Assembly: GCA_902462525.1 (NCBI GenBank)
Contig: CABQCA010000044.1
Location: 1 to 14,820 of the forward strand
Reading direction: 5' to 3'
DNA length: 14,820 nucleotides
Source: an uncultured Porphyromonadaceae bacterium
Lineage (GTDB): Bacteria > Bacteroidota > Bacteroidia > Bacteroidales > Muribaculaceae
A model generated the notes under the pieces. The model made no database searches. It was not told the origin of the DNA and saw only the letters and a program-made list of their open reading frames with translations. Position 1 is the stretch's first letter. The number at the start of each line of letters is the position of its first letter. Both the position numbers and the translations under genes were made by a program. Below are positions 5,571 through 14,489 of the stretch, one piece after another.

Positions 5571-6965
5571 ATGCCCGACCGCAACCATTCGTCCGATTCC
5601 GCCCGCACTATTTCGATTCTTTTCAACGCAGGCTGTGTGATGGTGATAAATTTCGCCTTTCTGCTGTTGTATCTCAAATCGTTCAGCACGCTGATAAACC
5701 ATACTTATGTCCGCGAAATGTGGCTGCTGGTGAACGTGTGCGCGGTTCCGGCGCTGGCCATGACGAGTATCGGGCGCCACGACCAGCGTGCCATGGTGCT
5801 CGACAAGGTGGCCCGCAGTTCTATCTTTGCCGTCATAGTCCATGCGTTGTGCTTCATGTCGCTCACGGCATTCCTGCATCTCGAGGAGTTCAGTGTGCTG
5901 AACTATGTGTTTTTCTACGGCATGATGCTCGCCGGACTGCTCATTTTCAAGATATCGGCTGCCTATGTTCTGAAGGAATACCGGCGGCACGGCTATAATT
6001 TTATCCGTGTGGTAATAATCGGCACCGGTGTGAGTGCCGAGCGTCTTGCCTCGGCTATGCTCAACGATGCGGGCTACGGTTACAAGATTCTGGCCTTCTT
6101 CGACGATTCGCCCGACCGCAATCTGTCGGTCGGCAAGGTTTACCCTATGTCGGAACTGGCCGGCTTTGTGGCCGACAACGAGGTGAAGCAGATTTTCTAC
6201 ACCATTTCGGGGCACCACGAATCACTGACCGAAGTTATCAAGGTGGCCGATGACAATTGTGTGGATTTTTACTACGTTCCGCAGATACCCCGCACAGTGG
6301 CCCGCAGTTTCGATCTGCATGCAGTGGGGCATATTCCGGTTCTCTCGATACGCCATAATCCGCTGTCGTTCACCTTGAACCGTGTGGCGAAGCGAGCCTT
6401 CGACATCATCGTCTCAGGTACTTTCCTCTGTCTCTATCCGCTCGTCTACATTCCGGTGGCGATAGGTATAAAACTGGGCTCGCCGGGGCCTGTTTACTTC
6501 AGGCAGGAGCGCACCGGCTATCGTGGGCGTCCGTTCAAGTGTTTGAAGTTCAGAACCATGCGTGTCAATGCGGCTTCCGACCGTGTGCAGGCCACCAAGG
6601 ACGATCCCCGCAAGACTCCTCTTGGCGATTTCCTGCGCCGCAGTTCCATCGACGAACTGCCGCAGTTCATCAACGTCCTTCGCGGCGATATGTCGATAGT
6701 CGGACCGCGGCCGCACATGCTTGCCCATACCGAGCAGTACGCCGAGCTTATCGACCGCTACATGCTGCGCCATTCCGTGAAGCCGGGCATCACCGGCTGG
6801 GCGCAGGTCAACGGTTACCGTGGGCCCACCGACGAGCTGTGGAAAATGGAGCGCCGCGTGGAGTACGATGTGTGGTACATCGAGAACTGGAGTCTGCTCC
6901 TCGACCTTAAGATAATGGTTCGTACTGTCATAAACGCATTGCACCACGACGAGAACGCATTCTGA
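5571..6965 (+). CDS. Polyprenyl-phosphate sugar-1-phosphate transferase (exopolysaccharide initiating enzyme, WcaJ/WbaP type)
   Basis: This enzyme transfers a sugar-1-phosphate from a nucleotide sugar to undecaprenyl phosphate at the inner membrane, the first step in capsule, exopolysaccharide or O-antigen synthesis. Numbered from the ATG at 5571 (464 residues), there are four N-terminal membrane helices near 14-36, 50-68, 84-104 and 109-133. A Rossmann-like segment begins VVIIGTG (147-153). A fifth, probably re-entrant hydrophobic segment lies at about 277-301. The catalytic sugar-transferase domain shows FKCLKFRTM (322-330), DELPQFINVL (361-370), GDMSIVGPRP (372-381) and KPGITGWAQV (404-413). 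An alternative ATG at 5541 adds ten residues but sits inside the hairpin, so I prefer 5571. The sugar cannot be told from sequence, and no other polysaccharide genes are in view. Its TGA overlaps the next ATG by one base. Confidence 0.9.
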   Translation: MPDRNHSSDSARTISILFNAGCVMVINFAFLLLYLKSFSTLINHTYVREMWLLVNVCAVPALAMTSIGRHDQRAMVLDKVARSSIFAVIVHALCFMSLTAFLHLEEFSVLNYVFFYGMMLAGLLIFKISAAYVLKEYRRHGYNFIRVVIIGTGVSAERLASAMLNDAGYGYKILAFFDDSPDRNLSVGKVYPMSELAGFVADNEVKQIFYTISGHHESLTEVIKVADDNCVDFYYVPQIPRTVARSFDLHAVGHIPVLSIRHNPLSFTLNRVAKRAFDIIVSGTFLCLYPLVYIPVAIGIKLGSPGPVYFRQERTGYRGRPFKCLKFRTMRVNAASDRVQATKDDPRKTPLGDFLRRSSIDELPQFINVLRGDMSIVGPRPHMLAHTEQYAELIDRYMLRHSVKPGITGWAQVNGYRGPTDELWKMERRVEYDVWYIENWSLLLDLKIMVRTVINALHHDENAF

Positions 6966-9900
6966 TGCTGACCATCTACAAAGCCTCCGCCGGGTCGGGA
7001 AAAACATATACTCTCACCCTTGAATACGTGAAATTGCTGCTGGGAGTGAAGCTCACCGACGGCAGCGGCCGCTATGTGCTCAACGCCGACCGCTATGTGG
7101 CCGGAGGACACCGTCTGCCGAACCGGCACCGTGCCATTCTGGCCATAACATTCACCAACGCCGCCACCGACGAGATGAAGACCCGAATCGTGCGCGATCT
7201 GGCGGCGCTTGCCGGCAGCGGCGACTCCAAGTACCGCGGCACCCTGACTGCGGAATATGGCTGCACGGCCGACGAACTCCGCGAGAGCGCGCGGCTGGCT
7301 CTCGCCGAGATGCTTTACGACTACGACAGCTTCAATGTCAGTACCATCGACTCGTTTTTTCAGACCGTACTGCGCTCATTCTCGCGCGAGGTCGACCATC
7401 AGGGCAATTATGAATTGAGTCTCAACCACAATGACGTCGTGGCGCAGGCCATATCGCTGATGCTCGATGATATAAACTACGGCAATGCGGACGATCTGAA
7501 GAATATCCGCCGCTGGATACGCAACTATATCTTCAATACAGTGGACAGCGGCAAAGCCTTTAACTTTTTCAACCGTAGCGGCGGCACAATGCGTTCGCTG
7601 GCGAAATCGGTTGCCGACGCCCTCGTCAGCGAGGTCTACACCGCCAATGCCGATGAATTCCGCCGCTACATGGCCGATCCGGCGAGGCTTGAGGCATTTC
7701 GCCGGAAACTCGGTGAGGCTTCCGACGAAGCCGTCGCCGGACTCCGCAAGGCCGTGACGGATTTTGTCAGCTTCACCCAAACCCACGGGATACCTGAAAC
7801 AGCTTTCAGCAGCTACCTGCGCTCACGTGTGGCAGCGACAGCCGCCGATCCGGCTTCGATAGCCGATGCAAATCTTTCAGCCGGATATATGCGGAATCTC
7901 GCTTCCGACTCTCCCGACATCAATGCGTTCTACACCAAAGGCTATCGGGACAAAGGGCTGGGAGCAGTTCAGGAAGAGGCTTTCGGTCTTGCCTGCCGTT
8001 TCGGACGTCAGTGTGTCGAGACCGCGGAGCGTTGCAAGATTTACGGCTCTGTCAGCGAGTCGCTGACTCTGCTCGAATTCATCAGTATCACAGCCGATTA
8101 TATGCGCCGTTTCCTTTCTGAAACAAACACAGTGCTGATATCGGACACCGGCGAGATTCTCAAGAAGATAATCAGTGAGGAGGAGATGCCGTTTATCTAT
8201 GAGCGTCTCGGCATGAGGCTCGAAAGTCTCCTTATCGACGAATTTCAGGATACCTCGCATCTTCAGTGGCATAATCTCAGGCCGTTGGTGGCCAACAGTC
8301 TGGCTTCAGGCCGCGATTGTCTCATAATTGGCGATGAAAAGCAATCGATTTTCCGTTTCCGCAATTCCGACAGCGAACTCCTCGGTCATCAGGTGCAGGA
8401 ATGTGATTTTCCGCCGCCGATGAGCCGTGTCAAGGGGGGGCTGCCATCGGAAAACACCAACTGGCGCAGTGCCGGCGACATGGTGCGCTTCAACAACACT
8501 CTTTTCTCACGCATAGCGGCACTTGCGGAATCCGACAGTTTCGGAAATGTGATTCAGACACCGTCGAAAGCCTATTCCGGGCTGCCGGCCTATGTGCGGC
8601 TGCAGTTTCTTGAGGGTATGGAGAAGATTGTCGCAGACCAGGACGATGATTCCGGAACAGCCTCAGAGACCGATATCTTCGAATCGATGGCCCGTACTAT
8701 CATACGTCAGCATGAGGCCGGCTACAAATGGAGCGACATCATAATTCTGGTGAAAACCCACAAGGATGCCGTGAAGACTGCCGATTTTCTGATGCGTGTT
8801 CACCCGGAGATACGTATGGTGTCGAGCGAAGCGCTGGTGCTGAACAGTTCGCCGGCAGTCCGCACCATAATCGGTATACTCAAACTTGTGGAACGCTCCT
8901 ATAAAGCGCCCGACGAAATCAACCGCAAAGCGCCCGAGAAGAAATTCGCCAACCGTCAGGACATCACCATGATGATAAGCCGCTATTCCTATCTTCGCGG
9001 TGAGGGCCTTGACGCTGCCGACGCTCTTGAGGCCGCTCTCAGCGGCAGCGATGAGGGCGGTTTTTCCGACAGGATAAAGGACATACGCGATGAAAATCCG
9101 GCTAACCTTGTGGCGCTTATCGAAACAATCGTCGAGCACAAGATTCCCTTGGAGCAGCGCGAAAGCGAATATGCCTACATTGCGGCGCTTCAGGACATAG
9201 CTCTTAAACACTGCGAGGGCAGCGACTGCTCGCTGGCAACTTTCCTCGCCGATTACGACCGAAATATCGAGAAATGGGCCATTCAGACCTCCGCGAAGCT
9301 CGACGGTGTCGAAATTATGACCATGCACAAATCGAAGGGCCTCGAACGCGCATGCGTGCATATCCCTTTGGCCAACTGGAATTTCCGTAAGAAAAGCGAG
9401 ACGCTGTGGGTGCTCACCGAAGGTCTGTTCTCTGATTTCGACAGCGCTATAGTGCCTCCGATGCTCCGGCTGACGATTTCGAAGGGCTGTGCTCTCGAAA
9501 GTTCGCGGTTCTCGCCTGTCATAGGACCGCTCAGCCGCAACGTGCGCGACATCGAGGCCGACAATCTCAATCTCACATACGTGGCATTCACGCGAGCCAA
9601 ACGCGAGCTGACAGTATATTCGCAGGCTACGAAATCGGACATCGGCCGTTGGCTCTTAGATGCTGTCTCTGCCCCCGACAGCGATGCCGAACTTTCCGAC
9701 TCTTCGCGCATTTCGATTGCCGCGCACTACGACTGCGACAGAATGCTCTTCGAGCTCGGCGCTCCTACCGTACCCGAAAAGGCCGGGAGTGACGTTGACA
9801 AGGTGCCGGGTGCCGATGCCGGGTGCTACGATGTGGTACGCCGCGATGATGTGCGTGAGATTACCGCTGTCGACGACTTGCTCAGCGATCCCGACAAAGA

Positions 9901-10393
9901 AGACGAACCCGACAAAGAGATTGCCGATGAGGCCGACGGCAGTGAAAACGCCGCCGAAGCAGCCCGTCGCGGCACCGATCTCCACAATATTCTGGCTTCT
10001 GTCCGCACACGCGCCGACCTTCCGGACGCTGTTGCCCGGTATGCCCTTCGCTGCGGACTGCTGCAGACCGAGGCTGATTCCTATCTTACTGAGCTCGAAG
10101 CCGCTTTCGACCGATGCAACGAGCAGACCGATGCATGGTTCGCACCCGGTGTCGAGGCATACACCGAACGGGCCGTCTACAATCCCGAAAAGGACGAAAC
10201 GCTTCGTCCCGACCGTGTGATTGTCGGCTCCGAAGGCGATGTCGCTGTCATCGATTATAAATTTACTTCCGGGGTGCGCGACAGCCACCGGCGTCAGGTG
10301 GAGGTGTACACAGCGATGTTCCGTGCTCTTGGCTACAAGAATGTGGCAGGCTATCTGTGGTATCCTCTTTCGGGCAGGATAATAAAAGTGTGA
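6965..10393 (+). CDS. RecB/AddA-like UvrD-family helicase-nuclease
   Basis: A 1142-residue SF1A DNA helicase with a C-terminal nuclease, probably part of an AddAB/RecBCD-type double-strand-break repair enzyme. Visible motifs are Walker A ASAGSGKT (7-14), motif Ia AITFTNAATDEM (about 59-70), Walker B LLIDEFQDTS with D425-E426, motif III GDEKQSIFRFR (456-466), motif V MTMHKSKG (785-792) and motif VI LTYVAFTRAKREL (870-882). An acidic linker (LSDPDKEDEPDKEIADEADG) leads to GTDLHN and a PD-(D/E)XK nuclease with D1083 in RPDRV, D1097-Y-K1099 in VIDYKF, and QVEVY. All catalytic residues I can check are present. The ATG overlaps the sugar transferase stop as TGATG, so translation is probably coupled. 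The AddB-type partner is not in this window. Family is certain. The exact name (AddA versus RecB) is not, so no symbol is given. Confidence 0.92.
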   Translation: MLTIYKASAGSGKTYTLTLEYVKLLLGVKLTDGSGRYVLNADRYVAGGHRLPNRHRAILAITFTNAATDEMKTRIVRDLAALAGSGDSKYRGTLTAEYGCTADELRESARLALAEMLYDYDSFNVSTIDSFFQTVLRSFSREVDHQGNYELSLNHNDVVAQAISLMLDDINYGNADDLKNIRRWIRNYIFNTVDSGKAFNFFNRSGGTMRSLAKSVADALVSEVYTANADEFRRYMADPARLEAFRRKLGEASDEAVAGLRKAVTDFVSFTQTHGIPETAFSSYLRSRVAATAADPASIADANLSAGYMRNLASDSPDINAFYTKGYRDKGLGAVQEEAFGLACRFGRQCVETAERCKIYGSVSESLTLLEFISITADYMRRFLSETNTVLISDTGEILKKIISEEEMPFIYERLGMRLESLLIDEFQDTSHLQWHNLRPLVANSLASGRDCLIIGDEKQSIFRFRNSDSELLGHQVQECDFPPPMSRVKGGLPSENTNWRSAGDMVRFNNTLFSRIAALAESDSFGNVIQTPSKAYSGLPAYVRLQFLEGMEKIVADQDDDSGTASETDIFESMARTIIRQHEAGYKWSDIIILVKTHKDAVKTADFLMRVHPEIRMVSSEALVLNSSPAVRTIIGILKLVERSYKAPDEINRKAPEKKFANRQDITMMISRYSYLRGEGLDAADALEAALSGSDEGGFSDRIKDIRDENPANLVALIETIVEHKIPLEQRESEYAYIAALQDIALKHCEGSDCSLATFLADYDRNIEKWAIQTSAKLDGVEIMTMHKSKGLERACVHIPLANWNFRKKSETLWVLTEGLFSDFDSAIVPPMLRLTISKGCALESSRFSPVIGPLSRNVRDIEADNLNLTYVAFTRAKRELTVYSQATKSDIGRWLLDAVSAPDSDAELSDSSRISIAAHYDCDRMLFELGAPTVPEKAGSDVDKVPGADAGCYDVVRRDDVREITAVDDLLSDPDKEDEPDKEIADEADGSENAAEAARRGTDLHNILASVRTRADLPDAVARYALRCGLLQTEADSYLTELEAAFDRCNEQTDAWFAPGVEAYTERAVYNPEKDETLRPDRVIVGSEGDVAVIDYKFTSGVRDSHRRQVEVYTAMFRALGYKNVAGYLWYPLSGRIIKV

Positions 10394-10412
10394 AATTGCC
10401 GTTAATAATACA

Positions 10413-12062
10413 ATGATGAATAGAATTATAAGCTCTGTTATAGGCGTTGCGGCGATAGCCGCAGCGACCGCCGCCGATACTTCGGCCTGCACCAGCCTGA
10501 TAGCTGCTCCGGGCGCCACCGACAGCGGCAGTTCAATGATAACATATGCTGCCGACAGCCACACCCTCTACGGAGAGCTCTACCGGCAGCCTGCCGCCGA
10601 CCATGAGGCCGGTGCGATGCGCAGGGTAGTGGAATGGGACACCGGCAAGTATCTTGGAGAAATTCCCGAGGCAGCCCACACATATTCCACAATAGGCAAT
10701 ATGAACGAACACGGCCTCACCATAGCCGAAAGTACATGGGGCGGCCGCGAGGAACTTGCCGGCAGCGGTCTTATCGACTACGGTTCGCTGATCTACATAA
10801 CCCTGCAGCGTGCGCGCACCGCACGCGAGGCTGTGGAGGTGATGATATCGCTTGTGCGCGACTTCGGCTATGCCTCCGAAGGCGAGTCGTTTTCTATCGC
10901 CGACCCTTCGGAAGTGTGGGTTATGGAGATGATAGGCAAGGGCAAGAGTGATCCGGGCGCCGTCTGGGTAGCCCGCCGTGTGCCCGACGGCTACATCAGC
11001 GGCCATGCCAACCATGCGCGCATACACAAGTTCCCTCTCAACGATGCTGAAACGCTCTATTCCCCCGATGTGATAGACTTCGCCCGCTCGCAGGGATATT
11101 TCACCGGCAAGGACAAGGACTTTGATTTCTCGCGGGCTTATGCCGTCACAGATGCGGGCGCTCTTCGCGGCTGTGATGCCCGTGTATGGGCCTATTTCCG
11201 TAAATTCGCGCCTGAGGGTTCTGTAGATAAGTACCTCGCATGGATTCTTGAAGGCAAGGGTGAGCCTATGCCTCTGTGGGTGAAGCCGGCCAGACCGTTG
11301 AGCAGCAACGACCTGAAATGGATGATGCGCGATCATTTCGAAGACACGCCTCTCGACATGACAAAGGACATCGGCGCCGGGCCATTCGATGTGCCGTACC
11401 GATGGCGTCCGATGGGTTTCACCGTCGACGGTGTGGAGTACACTCACGAACGAGCCATCGCCACCCAGCAGACCGGTTTTTCGTTTGTCGCCGACATGAA
11501 TGCCGCACGCCATCCGGCAATGAAGGGAATTCTGTGGTTCGGTGTCGACGATGCCAACACCTGCGTCTATGTGCCGGTGTTCAACAGCACAGACACTGTG
11601 CCCCGTGCGCTCGACGGTCACGCCGACCTCTACAATCTGTCGTGGGACGCAATGTTCTGGGTGAATAACTATGTCGCCAACCAGGCCTATAACCGCTATT
11701 CGCAGATGATACCCGATATCCGCCGTGTGCAGACTCAGCTTGAGAACGAACTCGAGGCTGCTGTCGAGACAGCAGCAGCCGGAATTGCCGGCAAGGACTA
11801 TGCTGCCGCGCAGGATATGCTCCGCGGCCTCACCGTGGCGCGCGCAAACGATGCCACGGCACGCTACAAGCAGCTCGGCGACTATCTGCTGGTGAAATAT
11901 CTCGACGGAAACATTAAAAAAGAAGAAAACGGACGATTCGCCCGCACAGCCGACGGTATGCCCGTCCAGCCGGTATTCGGCGGATACAACGAGCGCTATT
12001 TCCGCTCGATTGTTCAGGACGCCGGCGACCGTCTGAAAGTTGTTCAACCTGAAAATAAATAA
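10413..12062 (+). CDS. C69 family dipeptidase, exported
   Basis: A 549-residue peptidase of the C69 (PepD-like) N-terminal-nucleophile hydrolase family, which cleaves dipeptides. Residues 3-20 form a hydrophobic signal peptide. The mature enzyme would begin at or near Cys26 in SA-CTSLIA, the expected nucleophile, exposed by cleavage or self-processing. Other family hallmarks are YAADSHT, YSTIGNMNEHGL followed by AESTWGGREEL, and SIADPSEVWVMEMIG. The C-terminal region around YVANQAYNRYSQM leads into a helical tail. Length fits family members of about 500-550 residues. It probably recycles peptides in the periplasm. The gene starts 20 bases after the helicase stop, with no clear promoter between, so it may be co-transcribed. 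The second ATG at 10416 is an equally plausible start. Confidence 0.9.
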   Translation: MMNRIISSVIGVAAIAAATAADTSACTSLIAAPGATDSGSSMITYAADSHTLYGELYRQPAADHEAGAMRRVVEWDTGKYLGEIPEAAHTYSTIGNMNEHGLTIAESTWGGREELAGSGLIDYGSLIYITLQRARTAREAVEVMISLVRDFGYASEGESFSIADPSEVWVMEMIGKGKSDPGAVWVARRVPDGYISGHANHARIHKFPLNDAETLYSPDVIDFARSQGYFTGKDKDFDFSRAYAVTDAGALRGCDARVWAYFRKFAPEGSVDKYLAWILEGKGEPMPLWVKPARPLSSNDLKWMMRDHFEDTPLDMTKDIGAGPFDVPYRWRPMGFTVDGVEYTHERAIATQQTGFSFVADMNAARHPAMKGILWFGVDDANTCVYVPVFNSTDTVPRALDGHADLYNLSWDAMFWVNNYVANQAYNRYSQMIPDIRRVQTQLENELEAAVETAAAGIAGKDYAAAQDMLRGLTVARANDATARYKQLGDYLLVKYLDGNIKKEENGRFARTADGMPVQPVFGGYNERYFRSIVQDAGDRLKVVQPENK

Positions 12063-12106
12063 GCTTTAAGGCTGACAGGCAGACAGACCTTTGTTTCTCG
12101 CGCTCA

Positions 12107-12114
12107 TATTTTTG
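12107..12114 (+). promoter_or_regulatory. Bacteroidetes-type -7 promoter element for the SlyD-like gene
   Basis: TATTTTTG is an exact TAnnTTTG match in the 70-base gap after the dipeptidase gene. It predicts a start near 12117-12120 and a very short leader before the ATG at 12133. A TTTG at 12090-12093 is only 13 bases upstream, closer than the usual -33 partner, so only the -7 element is claimed. Confidence 0.45.
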
Positions 12115-12132
12115 AACCTAACTTAATTGATT

Positions 12133-12708
12133 ATGAAAATAGAACCCGGTAAATATTTTGAAATAGCATATAAACTCTACCGTGTGAACCCCGACGGCAG
12201 CGAAACTCTCGTACACGAGGCTACCGCCGACGATCCCGACCGTGCCATCTACGGCATGACTCTGGGTTTTGTCGAAGCTCTCGACGAGGCTGTCAAAGGT
12301 CAGGAAAAGGGCTTCAGGTTCGATTTTGTGGCCGAACCCGAAAAAGCTTTCGGGCCCTACAGCGATGAGTATATTTTCTCGATACCTCGCGAAAACCTTA
12401 CTGTCGACGGCAAATTCGACGAGAAAATGTTCACTCCCGGCAGTGTGTTGCCTCTCCGTTGGCAGGACGGCTCGGTTGTTAACGGTCTTGTCCTTGAACT
12501 CAAGCCCGAGGCAGTGGTTTTCGACCTCAATCACCCTCTAGCAAAGGACCGCGTGCATTTCATCGGCGAAGTGATCGAGGTGCGCGAGCCGACTGCCGAG
12601 GAGCTTCAGCCCTCTCACAGTTGTGGCTGCGGAGGCGGCTGCGGCGACTGCGGAGGCGGTGAATGTGGAAGCGGTGAATGTGGCTGCGGAGGCGGTTGCA
12701 ATTCCTGA
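12133..12708 (+). CDS. slyD: SlyD-like FKBP-type peptidyl-prolyl isomerase with Cys-rich metal-binding tail
   Basis: A 191-residue cytosolic prolyl isomerase and chaperone. The FKBP fold is recognised from the N-terminal ISL-like strands (KYFEIAYKLY), YGMTLGFVEALDEAVKG, then FDFVAEPEKAFGPYSDEYI, the inserted-flap region and VVFDLNHPLAKDRVHFIGEV. The last 30 or so residues are almost all Gly and Cys: eight cysteines in CG, CGGGC and CGxC arrangements after PSHSC. They replace the His-rich tail of E. coli SlyD and probably bind nickel, zinc or copper-type metals. I use the ATG at 12133 (MKIEPGKYF) rather than the TTG two codons upstream. The DNA of the tail is an imperfect tandem repeat of a TGCGGAGGCGG-like unit. 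A promoter match at 12107 suggests separate transcription from the dipeptidase. Confidence 0.88.
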   Translation: MKIEPGKYFEIAYKLYRVNPDGSETLVHEATADDPDRAIYGMTLGFVEALDEAVKGQEKGFRFDFVAEPEKAFGPYSDEYIFSIPRENLTVDGKFDEKMFTPGSVLPLRWQDGSVVNGLVLELKPEAVVFDLNHPLAKDRVHFIGEVIEVREPTAEELQPSHSCGCGGGCGDCGGGECGSGECGCGGGCNS

Positions 12709-12731
12709 GCTGAATCTCATTTTTCGGGCTG

Positions 12732-13403
12732 ATGTTACAGGCAAGGAACATACACAAGAGCTTCGGCAAGCTTGAAGTACTCAAGGGCATAGACCTTGAC
12801 ATAGAGCCGCGTCGCGTCACGGCCATCGTTGGTCCTAGCGGCGCCGGAAAAACGACGCTTTTGCAGATTATGGGCACTTTGCTGTCGCCCGATGCCGGAG
12901 GTTCGGTGCTCTACGACGGCACCGAAGTGACTGCGCTTGCCGACGGTGCGCTTTCGCGATTCCGTAACCGCAATATCGGATTTGTGTTCCAGTTTCATCG
13001 TCTTCTGCCCGAATTCTCGCTTGTTGAGAATGTGGCGATGCCCGCTCTTATAGCAGGTGAGAATCGCGACGAGGCGTTAGCACGCGCATCGGCATTGCTC
13101 GAGAAACTCGACCTCAAGGGCCGCGACAAGCACCGCCCTGCCGAGCTTTCAGGAGGAGAGTGCCAGCGAGCGGCCGTGGCTCGGGCTCTCATCAACAAGC
13201 CCGGAATAGTGCTCGCCGACGAGCCTTCGGGTAGTCTCGACTCTGCGAACCGCCGGCGTCTGCATAGCCTCTTCTTTGATCTTTGCGGGAGTATGGACGC
13301 TACTTTCGCCATTGTCACTCACGATGAAAGCCTTGCTGCCGATGCTGACACAGTGGTGCACATGGCCGACGGTCGTATCACCCGGATAGTACGCAATCGG
13401 TAA
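12732..13403 (+). CDS. lolD: ABC transporter ATP-binding protein, LolD-like
   Basis: A 223-residue ATPase that would energise an inner-membrane ABC complex. The closest match by motif is LolD, which with LolC/LolE releases lipoproteins toward the outer membrane. Walker A is GPSGAGKT (34-41). The Q-loop sits in IGFVFQFHRLLPEFSLVENV (82-101), where QFHRLLPEF is typical of LolD. The signature is LSGGECQ (139-145), Walker B is IVLADEPSGSLD (159-170), and the switch His is in IVTHDE. Length is normal for the family. No permease gene adjoins it here. Related MacB/FtsE-type ATPases share the motifs, so the symbol is likely but not certain. It starts 23 bases after the slyD stop and may be read with it. 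Confidence 0.88.
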   Translation: MLQARNIHKSFGKLEVLKGIDLDIEPRRVTAIVGPSGAGKTTLLQIMGTLLSPDAGGSVLYDGTEVTALADGALSRFRNRNIGFVFQFHRLLPEFSLVENVAMPALIAGENRDEALARASALLEKLDLKGRDKHRPAELSGGECQRAAVARALINKPGIVLADEPSGSLDSANRRRLHSLFFDLCGSMDATFAIVTHDESLAADADTVVHMADGRITRIVRNR

Positions 13404-13450
13404 TTCAAATAATCAATCTGTAAATAATAATCCAATTTATAAAACCAACA

Positions 13451-14125
13451 ATGAAATTTACAAAATGCCTTATCATCGCGGCTGCGGCTGTATCCTTCGC
13501 CGCCTGCGATACTTCCAGCGATTACAAGGAGCAGTATCTCAATATCGTAACCCTCGATGCCAGCAACTCCAGCGGTTCGGTACTCTCATATCAGACTATC
13601 AACGACTCTCCTCTGATCACTCTTACCACTACTCAGGGTTTCTCTGAAAATCAGGTGGGCAAGCGTGTGGTAATTCTCTACACGGGTCTGAACGATAATT
13701 TCGACAATGAAAAGGGCGGACCTGTTAATATTCTCAGCGCAGCCCCCACTTTCGGCGGCGGCGAAAAAATCAAACCCGCTTCGGTCGATACGCTCGACAA
13801 CTGGGCCAGCAACGAAATTGCCTTTGTATCTCCTTTCCGTTCCGGCAAATATCTCAATCTTCCCATGGCTATCAATACAGCCTATAATCTGAAGAAATTC
13901 GCCTGCTACTACGACGTTACTACCATCGATTCGGCATATCCCGAAGTACACCTTATTATGCAGACCACACCCGGCTACGAATCGGCTTATTCTTCGAACT
14001 TCTACGGTTCCTACGACATGAGCGATATCTGGTTCCGTCCGTCGGTCCTCGGTATCAAGGTGTTCTACAACGGCGACAAGAGCGTGACACTCGAAAAGAA
14101 CCCGACCTCACAGACCGAGCAGTAA
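13451..14125 (+). CDS. Outer-membrane lipoprotein, NigD-like
   Basis: A 224-residue predicted lipoprotein. A hydrophobic signal (residues 5-17) is followed by the lipobox SFAAC with Cys19, then a short polar linker (DTSSDYKEQ). Residues about 28-80 look like a small beta-barrel (LITLTTTQGF, then VGKRVVILYTGL). The C-terminal part has NEIAFVSPF then GKYLNLPMAI, a pattern I associate with NigD-like Bacteroidetes lipoproteins (OB-like N-domain plus beta-sandwich C-domain). Function in that family is unknown. The match is from memory and moderate. The leader between lolD and this gene (13404-13450) is AT-rich, but I see no exact TAnnTTTG element. Confidence 0.75.
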   Translation: MKFTKCLIIAAAAVSFAACDTSSDYKEQYLNIVTLDASNSSGSVLSYQTINDSPLITLTTTQGFSENQVGKRVVILYTGLNDNFDNEKGGPVNILSAAPTFGGGEKIKPASVDTLDNWASNEIAFVSPFRSGKYLNLPMAINTAYNLKKFACYYDVTTIDSAYPEVHLIMQTTPGYESAYSSNFYGSYDMSDIWFRPSVLGIKVFYNGDKSVTLEKNPTSQTEQ

Positions 14126-14159
14126 TATATTTTGCCAACTATTCATACTACCGATAACT

Positions 14160-14477
14160 ATGGAAAAGAAACCCGAACTTAAAATAGAGCTGTCGCCCGA
14201 AGTTGCCGACGGCCATTACTCGAACCTCGCTTTCATCGCTCACTCGGGCAATGAATTCTTCATCGATTTCATCTGCGCAGCTCCCAACATGCCTCAGGCA
14301 CGTGTTCAGAGCCGTATAATCATGACTCCCGAAAACGCCAAGAATCTCCTTTTCGCCCTCAACGACAACATAGCCAAGTACGAAAAGAACTTCGGTCCCA
14401 TTCAGCACAAGACTCCGGCTGCACCGGCCGCTCCTACAGCTCCTGCGGGTGGCATTCCCAATCCTTTCGAAGCATAA
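14160..14477 (+). CDS. DUF3467 family protein
   Basis: A 105-residue cytosolic protein. Residues 7-85 match the DUF3467 pattern: an initial ELSPEVADGHYSNLAFI, then FFIDFICAAP, then RVQSRIIMTPENAKNL and a helix ending NDNIAKYEKNFG. The last 18 or so residues are an Ala/Pro-rich tail ending NPFEA. The family is small, conserved in Bacteroidetes and of unknown function. It lies 34 bases after the lipoprotein stop and 12 bases before cysS, so it probably shares a transcript with cysS. Confidence 0.88.
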   Translation: MEKKPELKIELSPEVADGHYSNLAFIAHSGNEFFIDFICAAPNMPQARVQSRIIMTPENAKNLLFALNDNIAKYEKNFGPIQHKTPAAPAAPTAPAGGIPNPFEA

Positions 14478-14489
14478 TCAGCTGCTGCC

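Noticed and set aside
4598..5689. Long open frame on the minus strand (about 363 codons) opposite the DUF349 gene
   Set aside because: It is antisense to a clear repeat-domain protein, its product has no recognisable domain, and GC-rich codon bias on the + strand routinely opens such frames.
9656..10564. Minus-strand open frame of about 302 codons opposite the nuclease end of the helicase
   Set aside because: The PD-(D/E)XK residues on the + strand are intact, so the reverse frame is a codon-bias shadow.
10533..12047. Minus-strand open frame of about 504 codons opposite the C69 dipeptidase
   Set aside because: The + strand encodes an unmistakable C69 peptidase with signal peptide and nucleophile Cys. 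The reverse product is a low-information shadow.
12600..12708. Short tandem repeat as a CRISPR or mobile repeat
   Set aside because: The repeats are in-frame Gly/Cys codons of the SlyD tail, with no spacers or terminal repeats. I found no CRISPR array, transposase, tRNA or rRNA in the window.
14126..14134. Promoter-like TA-N3-TTTG before the DUF3467 gene
   Set aside because: It has one base too many between TA and TTTG and overlaps the end of the upstream gene. Too weak to claim.
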